From: Trichinella spiralis
Lineage: Eukaryota > Nematoda > Enoplea > Trichinellida > Trichinellidae
Direction: 5' to 3'
NCBI GenBank assembly: GCA_000181795.3
Contig: CM012953.1
Span: forward strand, 17,783,241 to 17,847,240
DNA: 64,000 nucleotides
Shown: one piece after another, positions 52,901 to 62,540 of the stretch
Position numbering within the stretch: position 1 is the stretch's first letter
How the letters are laid out: every line of letters starts with the position of its first letter
The notes under the pieces: generated by a model
Seen by the model: only the letters and a program-made list of their open reading frames with translations
Told to the model about the DNA's origin: nothing
The model's database searches: none
Program-made: the position numbers and the translations under genes

Positions 52901-54970
52901 AGTGGCATTTTTATGTCATTTTTACATGAAGTATGTGCTTTTTTATTTTCAAATTGGAAAATAATTTATAAAAAAAGTTTATCTATAAATTAAAAAAATA
53001 TTTTTTTAACAGCAACTTGTTCCCATGTCTGAAGAAATTGCTGTCGGTTTTGACGATTCTGCTTCTCAATCTGGCCGACCAAATTATAGACCCATAGAAA
53101 GCAGTGTGCATCATGCCAACCTGAAATCAGTACATGTTCATCAATCCAGAAGTTCAAATTCTGCCGGTCGTGTTTCAGGTATAAAGAAAGTTGCTTACTT
53201 TTCTTACATATATTTTGTCTTCTTTGCAATATGATTGATTATTTGTTCTTTGATTTTTAGCTTATGTTGCCAACCAGCCATTTTCTGCATTTTGCAATAC
53301 GCTGACAGATGCGGGCAATTTTGAAGATGTTGCATCAATACGTTATGCTAATGACAGTAATTTGCAATTTTTCTACAATTTTTTTCTACCTGTACTATTC
53401 TCTCTCTATATATATATGTGTGTGTGTGTTTCTAGGTGCGAGCTATTCTGTTGAAAATGTTTCATATCGTTCAGCGGCTGCTCCGCCGACGCCGCCGCCG
53501 CCATCGCCAATTCCACCGCCTGAAGTATGGCAAAAATCAGCAAACAGAATGGCGGATGCAGCTTTTGAATCAAAAAGGCATAATAGCACAAAAATATTGC
53601 TGAAAGACGGCCTGCTGTTGCCAGTTGTAAACGATTCTTTGCCACTGAATGAGTCTCTTGGTAAAGAGATGCATGACGATGTCTGCATAGCAACTGAACA
53701 GAATTTGTTGAACCGACCTCGAACTGTGTGTATGGATACCAGCGACGATAGTATGAATTATGTCGCCAGACCGAAGAGCGCTGCTGCTACGCCAGTTATA
53801 ATGACAGCGTGTCAGTGCTGTCGATCAAATGGAATGTTGGTACGGATGCAAGAAAATGCAGCAGTTGTTCAGGGTGCATTTAATGTCGGCGGACAAATAA
53901 TGCCGACTCCATGTTCCAATCATTGCAATTGTTCAGCCTGTGTACCGAAAGTTGGAGGAGGAATGCAGCCTGCATACTGTGTTGTTCATCATCAGGTACA
54001 GAATAATCAAGAAAAACACAGTTCAGCATTTGCTTGTTGTGGAAATCCGCCGCCGTTCATGATGGTGACATCATGCTGCCGGTGCCAGTCAGCCGGATTT
54101 TGCTCTTGTGGATTGAACATTTATGACAGTCGAATGAATTTCCATGATCAGCGACCGACATCAGCTTATGGTTGTCTGAATAACAACTGTGCGCAACGTG
54201 TGGTGCATCAAGATGCAAGAAGATCTGTTCAAAATGATTACACTGCACATGCAGAACAACAACAACAACAAGGATATTTCGCCCCGATCCAGCATCAATA
54301 TTATATGGGTTATCGAGAAAGCAACGTTGGTCAGTTGTCGCAACGTCCGTGTTCATATCAGCCACAGCAACATGCTTGTTGCATACCGCAATTCCACTGC
54401 AACGATGCTCTCACTGCTCCGAATTTTTCTGCGAACTTAGATATGCATTTATTGAACACATCTAATGAGCGAAATACATACCAAGCCTATTATGATTATG
54501 TCGCTCCAAGACAGGCTGTTCATTTGAATAGCATGCCACCCCAGCAAGAAAGTGACCATCACCACGCGTCGTCTTCTGATAATACTGCTGTCTATAGTGT
54601 GAACGTAGCAAATACGGGTTCATCAGAGAACGGTGCACCAGCGCCATCAGCAGCAGCAGCGGCACTTTATACATCTGTGAGCCATGGTTTGGTTGGTAAT
54701 GTTGACCTGTCGTCAGGTTCAAACAACGTCTATACACCAAGGCGTCCAGCATCTGCGGCTGTTTCAAATGACTACTATTTGCACCCGTGGTCACAGTCGG
54801 TTCAACGTACTCGCGTAGCTTCAGGTGATCAAGTTGCTGCTACAGAACACACAGACAGCAACAACGCTCTCGTATCAGATATTGCAACGTCGCTAACAGA
54901 GCTTCATTTGGACGGCAGTTTTATCGATGACGAGTGCAGTAATTACGACTCCGCTCAACCTGATGTTTAA
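46938..54970 (+). CDS. gli: GLI/Cubitus interruptus-type zinc-finger transcription factor
   Basis: Nuclear DNA-binding effector of Hedgehog-type signalling in animals; the C. elegans relative is TRA-1. Thirteen exons: 46938-47196, 50172-50322, 50387-50625, 50690-50905, 50982-51682, 51802-51951, 52101-52265, 52335-52492, 52557-52728, 52802-52930, 53013-53178, 53261-53356 and 53436-54970. All are in phase, giving 1378 residues. Five C2H2 fingers lie at about 503-660 with family signatures: [54 protein letters not shown] and [22 protein letters not shown]-type block [19 protein letters not shown] lies in exon 4, and a DSGVE motif follows the fingers in exon 10. Long low-complexity stretches (glutamine/proline at the N-terminus, alanine runs, serine/threonine) surround them. 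Intron 1 is 2975 bp. The exon 6 donor is GC rather than GT. A stop (TAA) precedes the first ATG in frame. Confidence 0.95.
47197..50171 (+). other. 2975-bp first intron of the GLI-like gene
   Basis: The longest intron found here. It has GC-richer islands at about 47340-47515, 48115-48235 and 49430-49700 among A/T-rich sequence. It also has CA (47551-47570), TAT (48250-48275), ATG (49011-49040) and GCA (about 49636-49657) microsatellites. The open frames in it lack family similarity. Such a composition in the first intron of a developmental regulator suits intronic enhancers, which is inference. Confidence 0.6.
49011..49040. repeat. (ATG)n microsatellite in GLI intron 1
   Basis: Ten uninterrupted trinucleotide units. 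Confidence 0.92.
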
Positions 54971-55433
54971 CGTTAATTGTTTATGTTATTTTTACCAATA
55001 ATTATCATACCGGGTTGAAATTTACCTTTATATCTGTATATTATCTATCTCTTTCTATCTATCTTTTATATATTATTTATTTATTTATTTATTTATTTAT
55101 TCATATTTATGCTTTGTATACTTATGAATAGAGTACAAAAATACATAATTTATTTTGTATCTGTACATGCATATATATATATATATATGCGTGGCTATTT
55201 GTTTTTTCAAATAAAAACATTAAATTACAGAGAATGCAGTTTTTTGAGAAATGAAATTAATGTGTCAATTTAAGTTTTCATTTTATCGAACTGTACATTC
55301 ACAAAAAGAATTGAAATAATTTAAGGAATTCCATTCATTAGGAGGAGGATCTTCTGTCTGTCAGTTTTGAAAAGTATTAAATCGGCCAGATGCTTCACTT
55401 TTGCATGAATGAACATTACAATTGCTATCACTT

Positions 55434-55435
<2 letters not shown>

Positions 55436-55487
<52 letters not shown>
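55436..55487. repeat. (TA)n microsatellite, about 52 bp
   Basis: The longest pure dinucleotide tract in the window, fully self-complementary and able to form a cruciform or hairpin. Confidence 0.95.
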
Positions 55488-55489
<2 letters not shown>

Positions 55490-56188
55490 AATATATGTAT
55501 GACTTGATCAACAAGAATAAGCTGTTGTTGTTGCTCTTTACCAACAGATAATTGACGATGGTGCTTTCAGAAATTTTAGGATTCTGTTTCGGTGTTCTTA
55601 TCACCAAACAGAGGTTCAAAATCTATTTTTTAGTTTACATTGCAATCAATATTGTGATCATTTTGATCATTAGTGATTATTATTTGAAGTTAGAGAATAA
55701 TTTATCAATTATATTTTATTTGAATATTTCGCGGTGGCATCTGAACATATGCTGTTTTTTCTGTAAAATTTCTTATAACGATCACTTTTTTACGTTCAGG
55801 TCAGTTGAAACTTGCTTAAACTTTTATTGCCATTATTATTTTAAAATTAATAATATGTTACACTTTCAGAAGATCTGCATGTGAATTTCATTCATATTGC
55901 GTTTCATTTCTACAAACCTTGTTTGATCATTTTAAATAATGAATTCAATTTTAAATTTTTAAATACCGTTGTAAAAATTCATTTTCTCACTTTTTAAGAC
56001 ACACAATTGCAACAAAATAATTCATAAGTATATTTATTCTTAATTCAGTTGTTTTCCTTGCTAATGAATATGGAGAAAATTTTTGAAATTACGCATCAAA
56101 ATGGACGACATCATCTCACATGACCGCAGTTAGAGTGCTGTCACATGACACATGTGTGTCCGTAAAGATACCCTAAAGATGCCGTGAA

Positions 56189-56554
56189 TCAAATAACCAA
56201 GATTTCCAGAGAATCAGACAACCAGTCAACCATTAGATTGAGAGGAAACCACGAACAGCTGACATCAAGTCTGCTGCTCTTTGGGAGGTCAACCTGTCTA
56301 GCGAATATCGAGGTCATGGAACCGATACAAAAGCGCTTTTTTGTTCTTAATAAAAAATATACCACTCCACTAGTTGTGACTATGCCACGTAGAAACTGGA
56401 AGCTGCTGTCCCTCTGTCTGTAGTATGCCGCGCACAGTAAAACTGCTTTAACAAAGTTGTCACTGCCATCATGTCTCGTAAACCACAAGGCGCTCACCAT
56501 CGTGAGTGATAAGATGCGAAAAACGAGCCGGCACTGAAACGACGACCGGCGCAA
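56189..56554 (-). other. GC-richer island with a 120-codon frame of unknown origin
   Basis: The minus frame contains MVSALWFTRHDGSDNFVKAV and runs to a TGA at 56189. It lies inside a sharply bounded stretch (about 56090-56600) with a composition unlike both flanks. No family is recognised and there is no ATG near the start of the frame. It could be a transposon remnant or a piece of an unrecognised gene. Confidence 0.25.
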
Positions 56555-57298
56555 CAGAAAGCCACGATGACGTTGCCACCAGTGGGCACATTACAAGTAA
56601 ATATAAAAAATTCGCATCATCATACAATAAATTCAATAGCAATGCAAAACAAAAATGCTAGTTTTAAGCAACTGCTGAGAGCGATTTCAAACAATAATGC
56701 AAATAAAAGTAAACAAGTTTCAACGCTTAAAATTCATTTGACACTTCAGCAGCACATGAATAATGAATGAAATCAAAAAAAATCAGTCATAAATTTATTT
56801 TCTGTTTCACCTAGATTTTATTTATTTTGTATTATTTTTTCAATTTCTACCACCTAATATCTACATTTAAACTTGCATTTCAGAAATACTGTACCTATTT
56901 ATCTATACCTATACCAAATGATTGTCAGAAACAGTAAAACAATTTTCACATATATTTGAATAAATATTAATATACATTATGCTTTTAATTATTTATATTA
57001 AATATCAGCGTTCTCATTTATTTCTTAATTAATTCTTTTATTATTTACTTCTTACTGTAATTTATTTTTATACTGTAGCAGTAAATTTGGCAATATGTAC
57101 CTTTCAATTTGGAAGTTTACTATTATTTGATTGGTATTTAAAAAAGATTTAAATTAAAGAAATGAGCTTTTGCCATGAATGATTTTTGTTATTTGATTAT
57201 TTTCATTCTGGTCATTATTTGGCGAGCATAAACAGCTTACTTTTTTTCAGATTTATTTAACTTTTCGTTTATTTTAAGCATATTAATTTCAGTTTGAA

Positions 57299-58244
57299 AT
57301 GGTCAATACGAAAGGCTACCGTCGTGGTACTCGTTATTTGTTTGCAAGACCATTTAGAAAGCATGGCGTGGAGCCGCTTACGACGTTTCTTCGTGTTTAC
57401 AAAATGGGCGACATTGTCGATATCAAAGTATTGAATTTATGTGTTATTTTAAAGATTTACAATTAAACGATGCCATTCTGCATTATAAATCGTTATATGT
57501 TTTGTTTCTTTAAAGGGGGTATTGTGTAAATTGTTTGTCTCCTGTTCATTATATCGTGTTGTTTGACAATGCTATTGCCGTTTTTCATATATTTTAGGGG
57601 AATGGAGCATTTCAAAAAGGGATGCCTCATAAATATTACCATGGTAAAACTGGCCGCGTGTTCAACGTAACACCACACGGCCTTGGTGTAATTGTTAACA
57701 AGCGAGTCAGGTAATGTTTCATTATTTTTTTTCTAATGAAATTTACATTTAATGATGAAGTTTGCAGAAATCGTATTATTCCGAAACGCATCAATGTTCG
57801 AATTGAGCATGTGAAGCCAAGTCGCTGTCGTGAAAATTTTTTAAAACGAGTAAAGGAAAACGCAAGACTTCGTGCGGAAGCGAAAGCTCTCTTACGCAAA
57901 ATATCTTTGAAAAGAAAAGTAATTATTTATTGTAATTATTTTAATGGCATACATTTGTTTTTCTTTTTGAATAACACTTAAAATGGAATATCAATAAAAT
58001 GTTATACTTATCACGTAATGGATAAGGTGTTGAGAAGGTTTTCTGAAATTAATATTTTAGAATTATTCACCTTAAATAATTTGTACAGAGATTTAAAAAA
58101 TTTGAATAAATATATATTTATGCATTCATTTGTATAATACACTGATCGTTTCAGCCGGAAGGACCACGCAAAGCCCATTGGGTTGATATGAAGAAGAATA
58201 AGCCAGTGATACTTCATCCTGTGCCGTATGAGCAAATTCTGTGA
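57299..58244 (+). CDS. rpl-21: 60S ribosomal protein L21 (eL21)
   Basis: Structural protein of the large cytosolic ribosomal subunit. Four exons, 57299-57427, 57598-57710, 57768-57918 and 58155-58244, join in phase to 160 residues, the same length as human L21. Conserved stretches are [80 protein letters not shown] and [10 protein letters not shown], ending in PVPYEQIL. A strong acceptor-like TTAATTTCAG ends six bases before the ATG, so either a 5' UTR intron or spliced-leader addition sets a very short leader. AATAAA at 58268-58273 provides the 3' end. The next gene is convergent, with only 96 bp between the stop codons. Confidence 0.97.
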
Positions 58245-58267
58245 TTGCATTTCACGCAATGAAAAAT

Positions 58268-58304
58268 AATAAAGTTATGAAAGAATTTTTGTCGCTTATT
58301 TATT
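58268..58304. terminator. two facing polyadenylation signals (L21 plus, PDIA4 minus)
   Basis: AATAAA at 58268-58273 on the plus strand and AATAAA on the minus strand (plus TTTATT at 58299-58304) lie 25 bp apart between two stop codons only 96 bp apart. If each is used with normal spacing, the two transcripts overlap at their ends. Confidence 0.6.
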
Positions 58305-58340
58305 TCGTAAAACTTACAAACATGCGCGCGGGATTCTTTT

Positions 58341-60693
58341 TCATAATTCTGCTTTTCCGAAGCTAACTACTGCGTGTTTCTTTAAGAACGCATTTAGTGC
58401 TTGCACTGTTCGTTCGCCGTGGTATTTAATTGGGCGTTTCTTGTTTCCTTTTGGAGCAAAATAAATGGTAGGAAAGCCTTCGACAGGATAATCAGGATCA
58501 ACATCATTGTCCACAGCGTTCATTTTTGCGATCACTAAACCACTTTCTGATTTCAAAGAACGTGCTAATTCTTCATATATAGGCTCCAGTGCCTTAAAAA
58601 TTAGAATAAAGAAGAAAATGAAGAAATTTTAAATACGAAAAAACACACCTTGCAGTGACCACACCATGGTGCGTACATTTCTATTAAAACATCTTTATTT
58701 TCATCTTTTACAATTTTGTTAAACGTCGAAGACACTACTGTAACTACTGGTCCAGTTTGAATTTTTGGTGGAGCTTGAGTTTTCATGAATGATTTGATTC
58801 GACCTAGATTCGACCAATTGATAAAAGTGCGAGAGAAATGAAAAGTGAATTTACTAAGTTACCATCATTGAGATTTTTCATAAAATTTCTGAACACATCT
58901 TCACTGAAATCATCCTCATCCGGATCAAGTGTGAATTTTCTGCCGTCGATACCGAAAACGATAACGTTGACATCCAGGCCGGAATCGTCCAGTTTTACTT
59001 CTTTCAATTCATCTTGAAATTCTTCTTCATCAGAAATTGCGAACGTATACTTTGGATAATCTTTTGCCACATTTGCTATTCTTTTTCTCCAGTACTGGGT
59101 ATCTGAACGTGGTGTTGGTAAGAATGGAAAAAATTTGAAAGTCTTATAGCTGGAGTAATTTTTCATTGTTGATACATACCATTTGCATATTGATAGCTGA
59201 AGTCTACCGAATAATAAGCAACAACCAGTGGCTTTTCATTAATTTTATACATCCACTGATAGTTGGCTCTGGTACGGTGTCCAACCAAAGGTATGCAATT
59301 ATTATAAATGAATTTCAAAATATCTTCCTTACTGGCTTCTGTCTGAAATGAAAATTAATGGAATTTCCTTGAATCCAGTCTCAATTGTAATACAGCGTAT
59401 ACTTTTTGAAATGTTCTCTTTCTTGATTCATACGGTGAAGCAAGTTTTTCAGGTATAAACAATATTATTTCACTTCGACCGTTGGTGGAATATTTGTGCT
59501 TCACTTCTGAATCAAAACTGAATGCAATATTTTTTATTTTTTCTCGAAGTTCGTCGGCTGAAAATTTGTTTTATAAAAGAACGAAAATGTAAAATGTAAA
59601 AGATTTTACCAGCTTCGACAAAATTATTATAAAATGGCTCTTGATCATTTTGGAATAAACCAATCAAAGTGATATCTTCATTGGTGATGAATTTTAGCGC
59701 CGTTTGAACATTATCAATCTCACCAGCAGCCGGCTTTAGCTGTTCTTCCATATAATCAACAATTCCTAAAAGTGTCTTGAAATGAAATAATTTTTCATTT
59801 TAATTTATTTACTGTATCAGAGAATGCACATCGATGACTGTAAAGTATGTGAAAATATTTACCATCGGCAAAACGTGGTCCATTGTAGTCGTACGGTCGT
59901 CCATATCGAAAAATCTTCAAAGTCGGATAGCCGTTGATCTGGTATTGCGATGCTAAATCTTTTTCAACAATAGCATCCACTTTTGCCAATAAAATGGGCA
60001 GTTGTTGATCTCGCAAACGCTGAGCTGCTTTCTCATATTCAGGAGCAAGTTTCTTGCAATGACCACACCTACAGATTGACTGGATCACAATCATAAATTA
60101 CAGCATACAATTGACACTGGTCAGATAGATTTTCAACTTGTAATTAAAGAAAAAAAAAGTTTTTTTCAAACAAAACAAACTTACCAAGTTGCAAAAAATT
60201 TGACAAGCATTAATTGGGTATTCGTAACGATATCTGTAAAATTGTCATTGGTCAAAGTGATCACTGCTTGTGGAGGCGGTTTATAATTCGGATCGGCTTT
60301 TTCAGAAACCCATTCGACAATTCCCTTCCAGTCGTTAGTTCCGTCGTAGTCTATGTATGAATGGCCATTCCAAAATTTCAACGTAGGATAACCGGTGATT
60401 TGAAAGCGATCTGCCAACGCCTGCTCGTTGACGGCATCTACTTTTGCCAAAGGCACTTTGACATTGGTTTTCTTCAGCTTTTCTGCCGCACGTGCATACT
60501 CAGGTTCCAACTTTTTACAATGCCCACACCAGTGAGCGTAAAATTCAATCAATGCTATTGAATTTTCTTGCAAAAATTGATCATAATTATCATTAGTCAA
60601 TACAACGACGTTATTTTCTTCTGTAAATTTTTCCGCTTTCGAAATGCCATCAAAACTGACAATAAATAATAATATGATAAACAGACGCATCAT
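58341..60693 (-). CDS. pdia4: protein disulfide isomerase A4 / ERp72, three active thioredoxin domains
   Basis: ER-lumen oxidoreductase and chaperone that makes and rearranges disulfides. Eight exons: 60693-60185, 60068-59863, 59765-59610, 59557-59403, 59342-59180, 59102-58863, 58803-58649 and 58592-58341, in phase, 611 residues (C. elegans and human relatives 618-645). A signal peptide ([20 protein letters not shown]) is followed by domain a with [16 protein letters not shown] (Cys56/59) and domain a0/a2 with [15 protein letters not shown] (Cys171/174). Two redox-silent b-type domains and a C-terminal domain with APWCGHCK (Cys524/527) complete it. The C-terminus is KAEL, a variant of the KDEL retrieval signal. 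The second active site is split by an intron between Trp and Cys, and the third right after CGHCK. Human ERp72 has an acidic N-terminal segment that is nearly missing here. Confidence 0.95.
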
Positions 60694-60871
60694 TATATAA
60701 TAATAATATACTGTTTTCTGAACGACGGCGAACGAATTTTTTTCTAATAAATGAAAAATACAATATTACTAGTAGTAGATTTCAACACCTCACTGCAACA
60801 GAGGAACGAAGAAATGAAGGTCAAACCAGACAATGACCATTTTACTGAATATTTGACGAAAGTAAACGAAA

Positions 60872-60879
60872 CCACGTCG
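60872..60879 (-). promoter_or_regulatory. candidate unfolded-protein-response element upstream of PDIA4
   Basis: On the gene strand the site reads CGACGTGG, one base off the XBP1/ATF6 element TGACGTGG, about 180 bp before the start codon. No CCAAT lies at the nine-base spacing of a complete ERSE. ER chaperone genes are known targets of this pathway, but an eight-base site can occur by chance. Confidence 0.3.
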
Positions 60880-61830
60880 AAACAAACTTCTCACTTATGC
60901 AAACATATTTAACCGACATACTCCCGTAGAAAACTCTGCTCATCAATTCACTTGCTAGCTGAGTTCACTTCACTTCAGCTAAATCAAAGGTCATTTGTTC
61001 AACATTCTATTTTGTTCCATTTTCAATAAAGTGATTTTCAAAATACAATCGTACAAAATATTGTAATCGGTTTTTGTATTAATATACTCAAAACAAAAAA
61101 AAACCAGATTTCAAAAATATAAAATATGAATAAAATTAGTATAATGTGCACTCATTTGAATTAATTATTAAACATACATCTGCAAACTGTGAACCACAGT
61201 AATCCTGAATACTGAATTATGATTTTAAAATATATGAGCGCCTAAATTTAATATTTTACAATATATTAACCGTAAAAATAATAATTATTACTATTATAGC
61301 GTTGAAATATTTTTGAAATTTTAATATTTTGAAATCATGTGTCATGGAACTTTAATTTCATAATACATATACCGTATTTAACGAAGTTGAAAACCGGAAG
61401 CATAATTTCACTGACAAATTGACAACTGATCGCAGGTCTCCGTTGATGACATTTGAATTAAGCAGTAATAAATATATCAGTCAGAAACATAAAAAATTTT
61501 ATTTTGTATGGCAAAAACTTTTTGCCATCTTAATTTTTGGTTTTTTAAATCTTTTCAACTTTAAAATTGTCACTGTTCTTGTTATTAAAATTCCTTAAAG
61601 TTGTTTTACATTAAACAGAAGGCAATATTTTTATAATTTTTTGCGTTATATATCATTTAACTCAAAATAAATTCGAATAATACTGATGCAACAAATTAAT
61701 TAAATCGGCTCCGTGATCAAGCAACTTTTTGGCGAGCATGAATTTTGTTGTTGATTGAATAACTATTACTATTTGTTAATGCAAACAGTTTCAACTAGCA
61801 GATGAAAAACTGGTTTTAATCACCGTAGCC
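60880..61830. other. intergenic DNA, no gene seen
   Basis: A/T-rich sequence with no recognisable element beyond the PDIA4 upstream region at its left end. Confidence 0.5.
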
Positions 61831-62156
61831 ATGTTTATCAATGTTGACGAGACGCAGTTGTGTGCAGTTCTTGCCCAAAATAAATATCCCGTGATTGGTA
61901 AACTTCAGTTCAAATCGTTCCCTCGTTCATCTGAATTTTTGCATCTTTTTGAACATAAAGTACATGAGAAAATACGAATCATTTGCTTTTTTGTCATTTT
62001 CTCAAATTCATTTATTATTTGAATTTTGGAAAGCAAAGCGGTCATGAAATACAAACTGTGGAAAACTCCATTATAAATGAACCGTGGATTGATAAGTGCA
62101 TAGGATTTTGGTTAAAAAAGCAATTCGATACAGCATGTAAAAATAGAAAATGTTAA
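61831..62156 (+). CDS. tentative 83-residue protein, two exons, function unknown
   Basis: Exon 1 (61831-61959) reads MFINVDETQLCAVLAQNKYP, then GKLQFKSFPRSSEFLHLFEHK, followed by GTACAT. Exon 2 (62034-62156) follows an AG with a weak pyrimidine tract and reads QSGHEIQTVENSIINEPWID, then KCIGFWLKKQFDTACKNRKC, then TAA. The join is in phase 0 on both sides, the intron is 74 bp, and both parts have a protein-like composition in A/T-rich surroundings. There is no signal peptide, membrane segment or known domain. It may be a real small gene or the remains of a larger one. Confidence 0.4.
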
Positions 62157-62540
62157 ATCAACAAAATAACTACACAAATAATATCATAATCAGCTGCAGA
62201 TTACAAACGATATAAACTGCAGAAAAATATAATTCCTCATTTAATGTTTCATTAAATAATATCATTTTCAAGTGATCAATTTAATACAGAACAAGAGAAT
62301 AGCTTCATTTTTCCAAGTGACAAAATTGTTCATCTTCGACTTTAGCAGACTTAATACTGTATTCGCGCGGAAAGTCAAATCAATAATGACTGTCCAAACT
62401 TGTAAACATTCTATTCACGTTTCCACTGAAAACGAATCAAACAGTACACAACCAAATGATCACAACTTTAATCAATATGAAATATAATCAAATATCAATC
62501 AGAGATAAACGCTACAAGCGGCGTCTTAACACAGCAGATT
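62157..62540. other. spacer between the small gene and the GC-richer block
   Basis: A/T-rich. One frame at 62272-62487 is open but lacks an ATG near its start and any family resemblance. Nothing else seen. Confidence 0.45.

Larger units (their letters stand above)
54971..57298. other. GLI 3' UTR and spacer to the L21 gene
   Basis: Begins with the GLI 3' UTR (TTTA repeats at about 55076-55102, AATAAA near 55208). It contains the long TA tract at 55436-55487 and a GC-richer island at 56090-56600 with a minus-strand frame of unknown meaning. The remainder is A/T-rich up to the L21 start. Confidence 0.5.

Noticed and set aside
53406-54794. Several minus frames over the last GLI exon
   Set aside because: Antisense to one continuous 1535-bp coding exon whose frame follows from the upstream exons.
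62272-62487. 71-codon plus frame after the small two-exon gene
   Set aside because: No ATG at the start, no clear splice acceptor and no known family; could be revisited with RNA data.
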